Made by a program: the position numbers and the translations under genes. The notes under the pieces were generated by a model. It was not told where the DNA came from. It did not search any database and saw only the letters and a list, made by a program, of their open reading frames with translations. DNA of 64,000 bases from the NCBI RefSeq assembly GCF_033097365.1, contig NZ_AP028461.1, forward strand, positions 6,572,001 through 6,636,000, given 5' to 3'. The DNA comes from Actinoplanes sichuanensis. GTDB lineage: Bacteria; Actinomycetota; Actinomycetes; Mycobacteriales; Micromonosporaceae. Positions 45,507-52,993 of this stretch are shown in pieces (position 1 is the first letter of the stretch; the number at the start of each line of letters is the position of its first letter).

Positions 45507-45522
45507 TACTCGCCCACGAGTA
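45507..45522. promoter_or_regulatory. Inverted repeat upstream of the PadR gene
   Basis: TACTCG-ccca-CGAGTA, a perfect 6-bp-arm palindrome in an AT-richer stretch 34 bp upstream of the PadR start; a related half-site (ATACGAG) follows at 45529-45535. It is well placed to be the autoregulatory operator. Confidence 0.5.
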
Positions 45523-45628
45523 TTAACCATACGAGCAAGTCGACTCAACCGCCCGCCATTCGCGAACACTGATCGCAAACTAGCGTAACAGCCGACCGCC
45601 GCGCAGGCCGGCCTCGTCGGGGGCATTC

Positions 45629-45975
45629 ATGTCGATCAACGACCGGGAACCGGCCATCGCTGCGGCCGGGGCCGGAACCGCCGTCGTCCGCGCCCGCTAC
45701 GGCTCGCCGCTGGAACGGTTCGGCGAGGACGGGGACGATTTCGCGACCATCGCCGACATCGAGGCGGAGCAGGCGATCCTCGCCCTCCTCGCGGGACGCG
45801 CGACCCGGCGATCAGGTGCTCGGTGAGGAGAGCGGGCGCACCGGCGACGGCGACCGGGTATGGCTCGTCGACCCGCTGTGCGGCACCCTCAACCACGCCG
45901 TCGACAACATGCCGGCCTCGGTGAACGCCGCCTTGCGGGTGGACGACAGGGTGACCGTGGCGGCGTCCGACGCCG
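45629..45975 (+). pseudogene. Frameshifted and truncated inositol-monophosphatase-like gene
   Basis: Two adjacent frames together read as the N-terminal third of an inositol monophosphatase-like protein. Frame one (45629-45826) gives AGTAVVRARYG...DDFATIADIEAEQAIL; frame two, from about 45806, gives GDQVLGEESG...VWLVDPLCGTLNHAV...SVNAALRVDDRVTVAASD, with the metal-binding EE and DPxCGT motifs. They join at about 45800-45810 if one base is removed. After about 45975 homology-like sequence stops and the convergent lutC gene begins, so the C-terminal two thirds are missing. A relic, not a functional enzyme. Confidence 0.65.
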
Positions 45976-45984
45976 GTAGCCGAG

Positions 45985-46584
45985 TCAGTCGGTCAGGAGC
46001 AGGACGTGCAGGTGGCGGGGGCCGTGCACGCCTTCGACCCGGTTGAGTTCGATGTCGCTGGTCGCGGACGGCCCGCTGATCCAGGTCAGCGGCCGGGTCG
46101 GATCGAGGCGGGCGATCGCGTCCGGCACCGAGGCGACCACCTGCGCCGGCCGCAGCACGATCACGTGCACGTCCGGGAGCAGGGTGATGATCCGCCGCCC
46201 CTGGTCGGGTGAGGCGTCCAGCACGATCGTTCCGGTCTCGGCGACGGCCACCGCCGCGGCGGTCAGCACGGCGTCGGCGGCGGCGATCCGGTCCGGCGGC
46301 AGGTTCTCGTCGGCGAAGGCACCCTCCGGGCGCCACTCTTCCGGCAGACCAGGGGGTACGAGGACCGCGCCGCCTGCCCCGACCAGCCCGGACACGGTCG
46401 CGGCCACCTCGGCCGAGGTCACCCGGTAGACCTCGGCCTTGTAGTCCACGAGCCGGTCGACGAGCATCTCGAGGTCGACCCGATTCGTTCCGGCCGGTCG
46501 GTAGTCGCGGGGCGCCTCCGGCACCACGGGAGCGTCGCGAAGCGCGGCCCGCACCCGCCCGAGAATGAGGTCCCGCGAGCTCAT
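45985..46584 (-). CDS. lutC: Lactate utilisation protein C (LUD domain)
   Basis: A 199-residue LUD-domain protein, third component of the LutABC L-lactate oxidation complex. The domain covers about residues 45-195, with conserved blocks AETGTIVLDASPDQGRR (about 112-128) and TWISGPSATSDIELNRVEGVHG (shortened; about 168-185). It overlaps lutB by four bases (ATGA) and ends the rhaEW-rhaB-lutABC operon. The complex oxidises L-lactate to pyruvate in the cytoplasm. Confidence 0.88.
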   Translation of the reverse strand: MSSRDLILGRVRAALRDAPVVPEAPRDYRPAGTNRVDLEMLVDRLVDYKAEVYRVTSAEVAATVSGLVGAGGAVLVPPGLPEEWRPEGAFADENLPPDRIAAADAVLTAAAVAVAETGTIVLDASPDQGRRIITLLPDVHVIVLRPAQVVASVPDAIARLDPTRPLTWISGPSATSDIELNRVEGVHGPRHLHVLLLTD

Positions 46585-48164
46585 CGCCCGTCCTCCCGTT
46601 CAGAACGCGTGCCATCCGGCGCCTCAGACCGGTCCCCGGAACCCGCAGACGGGCCGCCGGAAGCCGCAGCGGCGCCGCCGGAAGAGCCGGACGGGCCACC
46701 GGAAGAGCCGGACGCACGCGTGGCGGCGGGGGCATCCGTTCGCTGGGCCCACCAGTCGCGGAACGTCTGTTTCGGGAATTCCGGCAGATCACGACCGGCG
46801 GTCCATCCCGACAGCGGCGGCGGCAGCCCTCGTCCACGCCGGCCGGCGATCCGGGCCATCTTGGCGGCACGCTGCGCGGACGCGTACCACCGCGGGCTGT
46901 CCATGATCCGCGCGGCGGCCGCCATGGCCGCCTTCTCGACCGCCGCATGGGGTACCTGGTTGCGCAGATGCACGAGCAGCGACGGAATGTCGATCTTGAC
47001 CGGGCAGGCGTCGAAGCAGGCTCCGCAGAGCGACGACGCGAACGGCAGTGAGGCGTTGTCGGCGACCCCGGTCAGCTGCGGCGACAGCACCGCCCCGATC
47101 GGTCCCGGATAGACCGAGCCGTACGAGTGCCCACCGGTCCGCTCATAGACCGGGCACACGTTGAGACAGGCCGAGCAGCGGATGCAGTGCAGCGCCGACC
47201 GCCCCACGGTGTCGGCGAGGACCGCGCTGCGCCCGTTGTCGAGCAGCACGAGATGGAAGTTCTGCGGCCCGTCCCCGGGCGTGACCCCGGTCCACATGGT
47301 CGTGTACGGGTTCATCCGCTCCCCGGTGGACGCCCGGGGCAGCAGTTGCAGGAAGACCTCCAGGTCACGCCAGGACGGCAGGACCTTCTCGATGCCCATC
47401 ACGGTGATCAGGGTGTCCGGCAGGGTCAGGCACATCCGCCCGTTGCCCTCGGATTCGACGACCCCGAGTGTGCCGGTCTCGGCGATCGCGAAGTTGGCCC
47501 CGGACACGGCCACCCTCGTCGACAGGAACGTCTCCCGCAGGTAGCGCCGGGCGGCCGCGGCCAGGACCGGCGGGTCGTCGGTCAGCGCCGGATCCACCCC
47601 GGGCATGGCCCGCAGGAAGATCTCCCGGATCTCCGACCGGTTCCGGTGGATGGCCGGGACCAGGATGTGGCTGGGTTTGTCGTCGCCGAGCTGCACGATC
47701 AGTTCCGCGAGGTCGGTCTCGACCGGGGTGATCCCGGCCGCCTCCAGGGCCTCGTTGAGGCCGATCTCCTGGGTGGCCATCGACTTGACCTTGATGACCC
47801 GGTCCGAGCCGGTCGCCTTCACCAGTTCGGTGACGATGGTGTTGGCCTCGTTTGCGTCGGCCGCCCAGTGCACCACGCCACCGACGGCGACGACGCGTTC
47901 CTCCAGCTGTTCGAGGAGTTCCGGAAGGCGGGACATCACGTCGGTCTTGATCCCCGAGCCGGCGTCACGCAGCAGCTGCCAGTCGGGCAGCTCGGCGATC
48001 ACCCGGCCGGACTTGCCACGGATGGTCGTGGTGGCGTGCCGCAGGTTGCGCCGCAGCTGCGAGTTCTGCAGAGCGTCCCGGGCCGCCCGGGGGAAGGTCT
48101 GGTCACCGCGCAGATGACCGACCCCGCGCGGCGCCGTGGCCGGCATTCCCAAGAAGGTCGTCAT
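46581..48164 (-). CDS. lutB: Lactate utilisation iron-sulfur protein B
   Basis: A 527-residue LutB/YkgF protein. The N-terminal LUD domain (about 60-290) is followed by two 4Fe-4S ferredoxin-type motifs, CIRCSACLNVCPV (about 305-317) and CGACFDACPVKI (about 362-373). The last ~40 residues are a Gly/Ser/Ala-rich tail not typical of the family. The ATG at 48164 overlaps the lutA stop (ATGA). It should carry electrons from lactate in the LutABC complex. Confidence 0.9.
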   Translation of the reverse strand: MTTFLGMPATAPRGVGHLRGDQTFPRAARDALQNSQLRRNLRHATTTIRGKSGRVIAELPDWQLLRDAGSGIKTDVMSRLPELLEQLEERVVAVGGVVHWAADANEANTIVTELVKATGSDRVIKVKSMATQEIGLNEALEAAGITPVETDLAELIVQLGDDKPSHILVPAIHRNRSEIREIFLRAMPGVDPALTDDPPVLAAAARRYLRETFLSTRVAVSGANFAIAETGTLGVVESEGNGRMCLTLPDTLITVMGIEKVLPSWRDLEVFLQLLPRASTGERMNPYTTMWTGVTPGDGPQNFHLVLLDNGRSAVLADTVGRSALHCIRCSACLNVCPVYERTGGHSYGSVYPGPIGAVLSPQLTGVADNASLPFASSLCGACFDACPVKIDIPSLLVHLRNQVPHAAVEKAAMAAAARIMDSPRWYASAQRAAKMARIAGRRGRGLPPPLSGWTAGRDLPEFPKQTFRDWWAQRTDAPAATRASGSSGGPSGSSGGAAAASGGPSAGSGDRSEAPDGTRSEREDGR

Positions 48165-48901
48165 GCGTACTCCGTCGAGGCCAGGATCTCGGCGAGATGA
48201 ACCGTCCGCACCCCGGTCTTCAGCCGGGACAGTCCACCGCCGATGTGCATCAGGCAGGACGTGTCGCCGGCGGTGCAGACGTCGGCGCCGGTGGACACGA
48301 TGTTGGTCATCTTGTCGGCGAGCATCGCGGTGGACGTCTCCGCGTTCTTGATCGAGAACGTGCCACCGAACCCGCAGCACTGCTCGGCGGCGGGCAGTTC
48401 GACCAGGTCGAGCCCGCGCACCTGACGCAGCAGGCGCAGCGGCTTGTCACCGACCCGGGTCATCCGCAGGCTGTGACAGGTCGGGTGGTAGGTGACCCGG
48501 TGCGGGTAGTACGCCCCCACGTCCTCGATCTTCAGCACGTCGATGAGCAACTCGGACAGCTCGTAGGTGCGGGCCGCCACCGATTCGCTGCGGGCGGCCA
48601 GCCCGGCCTCGCCGTAGGCGGACGCGACCATACTGTGCTGGTGCCGGATCGACCCGGCGCACGACCCGGACGGAACAACGATGACGTCGTAGCGGTCGAA
48701 GGTCGTCGCGTACCGTTTGACCAGGGGTAATGCTTCCTTCTGGTATCCGGTGTTGATGTGCATCTGCCCGCAGCAGGTCTGCTCGGGCGGGAACACCACC
48801 TCGTGCCCGAGCCGTTCGAGCAGCCGCACCGTGGCCTTGGCCGCCTCCGGGAAGAGGGTGTCGGCCAGACAGGTGGCGAAGAACGCGATCCGCACGGTCA
48901 C
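48161..48901 (-). CDS. lutA: Lactate utilisation Fe-S oxidoreductase A
   Basis: A 246-residue protein with two CCG (cysteine-rich heterodisulfide-reductase-type) domains: CCGQMH near residue 43 and CCGFGG near 181, plus the preceding conserved Cys residues (ATCLAD, PTCHSL). This is the LutA/YkgE subunit of the L-lactate oxidation complex. The GTG at 48901 overlaps the rhaB stop (GTGA), so the lactate module is physically coupled to the rhamnose module. Confidence 0.9.
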   Translation of the reverse strand: MTVRIAFFATCLADTLFPEAAKATVRLLERLGHEVVFPPEQTCCGQMHINTGYQKEALPLVKRYATTFDRYDVIVVPSGSCAGSIRHQHSMVASAYGEAGLAARSESVAARTYELSELLIDVLKIEDVGAYYPHRVTYHPTCHSLRMTRVGDKPLRLLRQVRGLDLVELPAAEQCCGFGGTFSIKNAETSTAMLADKMTNIVSTGADVCTAGDTSCLMHIGGGLSRLKTGVRTVHLAEILASTEYA

Positions 48902-50277
48902 CTCCCCACTCGTGCGGCCGCGGCGTCCCAGGCGGCCGGTGTTCCGCCCGGTTCGTAGCGCACGATCTGTTGAGTCTCGCGCACCAGCGCCCGCATCGCA
49001 TCCAGTCCACCCTCGACCACTCCGGCCGCGCGGGCCTGGACGAGCAGGTTGCCGATGGCGGTGGCCTCGACCGGCCCGGCCAGCACCGGCAGTCCGCAGG
49101 CGTCCGCGGTCAACTGGCAGAGCAACTCGTTCAGCGCTCCCCCGCCGACCAGATGCACCACACCGACCTGCCGATCGGCGAGCTCCCGGGCCTGGCGCAC
49201 CGCGCGCCGTTGCGCGAGCGCCAGGCTGTCCAGGATGCAGCGCACGATCGTCGCGCGGCTCGCGTCGTCGGGCAGCCCGGCCAGTTTCCGCAGCCGGCCC
49301 GCCATGTCACCGGGCGGCAGGAACACCGGGTCGTCCAGGTCGACGACGTGTGCCAGGCCGGGTTCGGCGGCCGCCGCGGCCAGCAGTTCCGGCAGATCCG
49401 GTGAACCCCATTCGCGCACGCACTCCTGCAGCGGCCACAAGCCCATGACGTTGCGCAGGTAGCGGATCGTGCCGTCGACGCCGCCCTCGTTGGTGAAGTT
49501 CGCCGCGCGCGACTCCTCGCTGAGCACCGGTTCGTCGAGTTCCAGGCCGACCAGCGACCAGGTGCCGCACGAGATGTAGGCGAAATCGTCACCCTCGGCC
49601 GGGACGGCGACGACCGCGCTGGCCGTGTCGTGCGACCCGACCGCGATCACCGGCGTGCCCTCGAAGTCGCCGATCCGGTCGCCCGGGTGCCGCACCGGCG
49701 GCAACAGCCTGGCCCGCAACCCCAGTTCGGAGATCAACGGCAAGGACCATTCGCGGGTACGGACATCGAGCAGCCCGGTCGTCGAGGCGTTGGTGTACTC
49801 CGCCCCGATCTGCCCGGTCAGCCAGTAGGCGAGCAGGTCGGGGATCATCAGGAGCCGGTCGGCCGCCGCGTACTGTGCCGTCGGCTCCGCCGCGAGCAGC
49901 TGATACACCGTGTTGAACGGCAGCTTCTGCAGCCCGCAGACACCGTAGAGGTCCTTGACCCGGTCGGCGATCCCGTCGGTGCGCGAGTCCCGGTAGTGCA
50001 CCGGGTTGCCGAGCAGCGCCCCGTCGACGTCGATCAGCCCGTAGTCGACGGCCCACGAGTCGATGCCGATGCTGCGGACCGGCCCGGCTTTGGCGAGTCC
50101 GTCGAGCACCCCCCGGTACAGCGACAGGATGTCCCAATGCAGGGTGCCGCCGACCCGCACCGGCTCGTTCGGGAACCGGTGCACGACCTCCAGGTCCAGG
50201 GTGCCGTCGTGGAAGCGGCCGACCACGACGCGCCCGCTGGACGCGCCCAGATCGACAGCGGCGAACGCGTCGCTCAT
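48898..50277 (-). CDS. rhaB: Rhamnulokinase
   Basis: A 459-residue FGGY-family kinase. The ATP/Mg region AAVDLGASSGRVVVG (about 5-19), substrate-site region SIGIDSWAVDYGL (about 68-80), GSHDTASAV (about 224) and HLVGGGALNELLCQ (about 372-385) fit rhamnulokinases. It phosphorylates L-rhamnulose to L-rhamnulose 1-phosphate for the aldolase encoded just upstream. It overlaps rhaEW (ATGA) and lutA (GTGA). No L-rhamnose isomerase gene lies within the window. Confidence 0.88.
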   Translation of the reverse strand: MSDAFAAVDLGASSGRVVVGRFHDGTLDLEVVHRFPNEPVRVGGTLHWDILSLYRGVLDGLAKAGPVRSIGIDSWAVDYGLIDVDGALLGNPVHYRDSRTDGIADRVKDLYGVCGLQKLPFNTVYQLLAAEPTAQYAAADRLLMIPDLLAYWLTGQIGAEYTNASTTGLLDVRTREWSLPLISELGLRARLLPPVRHPGDRIGDFEGTPVIAVGSHDTASAVVAVPAEGDDFAYISCGTWSLVGLELDEPVLSEESRAANFTNEGGVDGTIRYLRNVMGLWPLQECVREWGSPDLPELLAAAAAEPGLAHVVDLDDPVFLPPGDMAGRLRKLAGLPDDASRATIVRCILDSLALAQRRAVRQARELADRQVGVVHLVGGGALNELLCQLTADACGLPVLAGPVEATAIGNLLVQARAAGVVEGGLDAMRALVRETQQIVRYEPGGTPAAWDAAAARVGR

Positions 50278-52304
50278 CGCAGGAACGCCGCGGCGACACC
50301 CGCGTCGACGGGGACGTGCAGGCCGGTCGTGTGGGTCAGGTCGCCACCGGTGATCGCGAAGACCGCGTTCGCGATGTGCTCCGGCAGGACCTCCCGCTTG
50401 AGCAGGGTGCGCTGCGCGTAGAACTCGCCCAGCTTCTCCTCCGGCACCCCGTAGACGGCCGCCCGGTCGGCGCCCCATCCCCCGGCGAAGATGCCGGATC
50501 CCCGTACCACTCCGTCGGGGTTGATGCCGTTGACCCGGATGCCGTGCGGGCCGAGCTCGGCGGCCAGCAGACGGACCTGGTGGGCCTGGTCGGCCTTGGC
50601 GGCGCCGTAGGCGACGTTGTTCGGTCCCGCGAAGATCGAGTTCTTGCTGGAGATGTAGATGATGTCGCCGCCCAGACCCTGCGCGATCAGCACCCGCGCG
50701 GTCTCCCGCGACACCAGGAACGAGCCCTTGGCCATCACGTCGTGCTGCAGATCCCAGTCCCGGGCGGTGGTGTCCAGCAGCGACTTCGACAGCGACAGGC
50801 CGGCGTTGTTGACGACCAGATCGATACCACCGAAAGCCAACACCCCCTGCCGTACGGCGGCAGCCACCGCGTCCTCGTCGGTGACGTCGAGGCTCACCGC
50901 CACGGCCACGTCGGCGCCGCCGATCTCCGCCGCCACGTTCGCGGCCGCCTCGGTGTCCCGATCGCTGACCACCACGCACGCGCCCTCGGCGGCCAGCCGC
51001 AGCGCGATCGCCCGGCCGATGCCGGAACCGGCGCCGGTGACCAGGGCGATCCGGGTCGCGAGCGGCTTCGGCTTGGGCATCCGCTGCAGCTTCGCCTCCT
51101 CCAGCGCCCAGTACTCGATGCGGAACTTCTCCGACTCGTCGATCGGCGCGTATCGGGAGATCGCCTCCGCGCCGCGCATCACGTTTATCGCGTTCACATA
51201 GAACTCGCCGGCCACCCGGGCGGTCTGCTTGTTCGCTCCGAACGAGAACATGCCCACGCCCGGGACCAGCACGATCGCCGGGTCGGCACCCCGGATCGCC
51301 GGGCTGTCCGCGGTGGCGTGCCGCTCGTAGTAGCCGCGGTAGTCCGCCCGGTACGCCTCGTGCAGCTCCTTGAGCCGGGCGATCACCTCGTCCAGCGGGG
51401 CGTCCGGTGCGGTGTCCAGAACCAGCGGCTTCACCTTGGTGCGCAGGAAGTGGTCCGGGCAGGAGGTGCCGAGGGCGCCCAGCTCGCCGACCCGCTCACT
51501 GCCGGCGAACTCCAGCACCACATCACTGTCGTTGTAGTGCCCGACCTGGGGACGGTCGGTGGAGGCCAGCCCCCGGACCACCGGGAAGAGCGCGGCCGCA
51601 CGCTCGTGTCGCGCGGTCTCCTCCAACGCGGCGACCGTCCGCGCCCCGAACGGCTCGCTGCGCCCGTGCTCGGCGATGTACGCCGCCGCCGTGTTGATGA
51701 TCTCGTTGGAGTTGGCCTCGCACTCGTCGCTGGTCGCGCCCCACGCGGTGATCCCGTGCCCACCCAGGATGACGCCGATCGCCTGCGGGTTCGCCCGGTA
51801 CGCGGCGGCGATGTCCAGGCCCAGCTGGAAGCCCGGCCGCCGCCAGTCCACCCACAGCACCCGGTCGCCGAAGATCTCCTTGGTCAACGCCGGCCCGTCG
51901 GCGGCCGTGGCGATCGCGATGCCGGCGTCCGGATGCAGGTGGTCCACGTGCGGCGCGTCCACCAGCCCGTGCATCGCGGTGTCGATGCTCGGCGCCGCGC
52001 CCCCGCGCCCGTGCAGGCAGTAGTCGAAGGCGGCGACCATCTCGTCCTCGCGCTCCACCCCCGGGTAGACCCCGGTCAGCGCCCGCAGCCGGTCCAGCCG
52101 GAGCACGGCCAGCCCTTTCTCGGTGAGGGTGCCGAGGTCGCCGCCGGAGCCCTTCACCCACACCAGGTCGACGGCGTCCCCGGTCACCGGGTCGATGTCG
52201 GCCCCCTTGGCGGACGTGTTCCCGCCGGCGTAGTTGGTGGTCCGCGGATCCGCACCGAGGCGGTTCGAGCGGGCGAGGAGCTCGGAGACTGCGGGGTTGG
52301 TCAT
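50274..52304 (-). CDS. rhaEW: Bifunctional rhamnulose-1-phosphate aldolase / lactaldehyde dehydrogenase
   Basis: A 676-residue fusion. The N-terminal ~400 residues are a class II aldolase (adducin) domain with the metal-binding HLHPD (about 121-125) and GGHGITAWG (about 184); the C-terminal ~260 residues are a short-chain dehydrogenase with VTGAGSGIGRAIA (about 423-435), NNAG (about 497) and the catalytic YGAAK (about 563). The aldolase cleaves L-rhamnulose 1-phosphate to DHAP and L-lactaldehyde; the dehydrogenase oxidises L-lactaldehyde to L-lactate. It is the first gene of the operon and lies under a palindromic operator. Confidence 0.88.
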   Translation of the reverse strand: MTNPAVSELLARSNRLGADPRTTNYAGGNTSAKGADIDPVTGDAVDLVWVKGSGGDLGTLTEKGLAVLRLDRLRALTGVYPGVEREDEMVAAFDYCLHGRGGAAPSIDTAMHGLVDAPHVDHLHPDAGIAIATAADGPALTKEIFGDRVLWVDWRRPGFQLGLDIAAAYRANPQAIGVILGGHGITAWGATSDECEANSNEIINTAAAYIAEHGRSEPFGARTVAALEETARHERAAALFPVVRGLASTDRPQVGHYNDSDVVLEFAGSERVGELGALGTSCPDHFLRTKVKPLVLDTAPDAPLDEVIARLKELHEAYRADYRGYYERHATADSPAIRGADPAIVLVPGVGMFSFGANKQTARVAGEFYVNAINVMRGAEAISRYAPIDESEKFRIEYWALEEAKLQRMPKPKPLATRIALVTGAGSGIGRAIALRLAAEGACVVVSDRDTEAAANVAAEIGGADVAVAVSLDVTDEDAVAAAVRQGVLAFGGIDLVVNNAGLSLSKSLLDTTARDWDLQHDVMAKGSFLVSRETARVLIAQGLGGDIIYISSKNSIFAGPNNVAYGAAKADQAHQVRLLAAELGPHGIRVNGINPDGVVRGSGIFAGGWGADRAAVYGVPEEKLGEFYAQRTLLKREVLPEHIANAVFAITGGDLTHTTGLHVPVDAGVAAAFLR

Positions 52305-52344
52305 CGGTGATCCGCTCTTCTTCGTCGTGTTCGGCGTCAGATCG

Positions 52345-52356
52345 TGAAACGTTTCA
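52345..52356. promoter_or_regulatory. LacI-type operator TGAAACGTTTCA
   Basis: A perfect 12-bp palindrome with the central CG typical of LacI-family sites. It lies 41 bp upstream of the rhaEW start and immediately downstream of the predicted -10 box, covering the start of the transcript, a classic repression position. The regulator gene itself is not in the window. Confidence 0.72.
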
Positions 52357-52367
52357 GAGTTACCGGT

Positions 52368-52397
52368 AGATTACGCACGCCCGCCAACCCGGGTCAA
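52368..52397 (-). promoter_or_regulatory. Promoter of the rhaEW-rhaB-lutABC operon
   Basis: Read on the minus strand: TTGACC (52397-52392), an 18-bp spacer and TAATCT (52373-52368). The predicted start of transcription falls near 52361, just before the LacI-type palindrome. Confidence 0.6.
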
Positions 52398-52431
52398 GGC
52401 CATCTCCGCCCTCTTCCCACCCCACCCCCCG

Positions 52432-52508
52432 ACGCCCGAGGCCCGACGCCCGAGGCCCGACGCCCGACGCCCGACGCCCGACGCCCGACGCCCGACGCCC
52501 GACGCCCG
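52432..52508. repeat. Eleven tandem copies of a 7-bp unit
   Basis: ACGCCCG is repeated eleven times without gaps; the second and fourth copies read AGGCCCG. It lies upstream of the rhamnose promoter in non-coding DNA. Because 7 is not a multiple of 3 it has no consistent coding sense. Slippage-prone. Confidence 0.85.
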
Positions 52509-52583
52509 ACCAGAGCCTGACAGCCGGCACCCCGATCCCCCCACTCAACCGAATATCCGGCAGCCAGGCCCTGAAATCAGCAG

Positions 52584-52660
52584 GCAGGTGGGCAGCCGGG
52601 CAGGTGGGCAGCCGGGCGGTAAGGTAACTGGGCAGGTGGGCAGCCGGGCGGTAAGGCAAC
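52584..52660. repeat. Three copies of a 16-bp direct repeat
   Basis: GCAGGTGGGCAGCCGG occurs at 52584-52599, 52600-52615 and 52632-52647; the last two are each followed by a further shared stretch GGCGGTAAGG. It is part of a ~690-bp gene-free region (52305-52993), which otherwise holds the operon promoter and no convincing gene. Confidence 0.75.
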
Positions 52661-52993
52661 CGATTAGCCCGGGCAGGGCCGCCGAGATCAAATCCCGGCC
52701 GGCTCCCAGGGTTGTCCGACGGCGCCGGGATCAGCGCTGCCGATCAGCCCGATCGGATCAGGTCTGTCCGGCGATGCCCGAACAGACCCGAGCACCGCCG
52801 GACACGCAACGATCAAGGTCGAGTCCAGCTGGTCCTCAGGGCTGCTCCGGACACCCTGGGACAGCCCTGACACCCAGCCGACACAAGATCCGAAACCTGG
52901 GGCCGCCTGAAGCGCGCCGACCCGCTGATACGACCGCCGGCCGAAAAAGGGAACGCAAAAGCGCCCGGCACGTGGCCGGCCGGTGGCGGTGGG

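Noticed and set aside
52432..52660. A CRISPR-like array
   Set aside because: Units are 7 bp and 16 bp, directly abutting or overlapping, with no unique spacers and no cas genes nearby.
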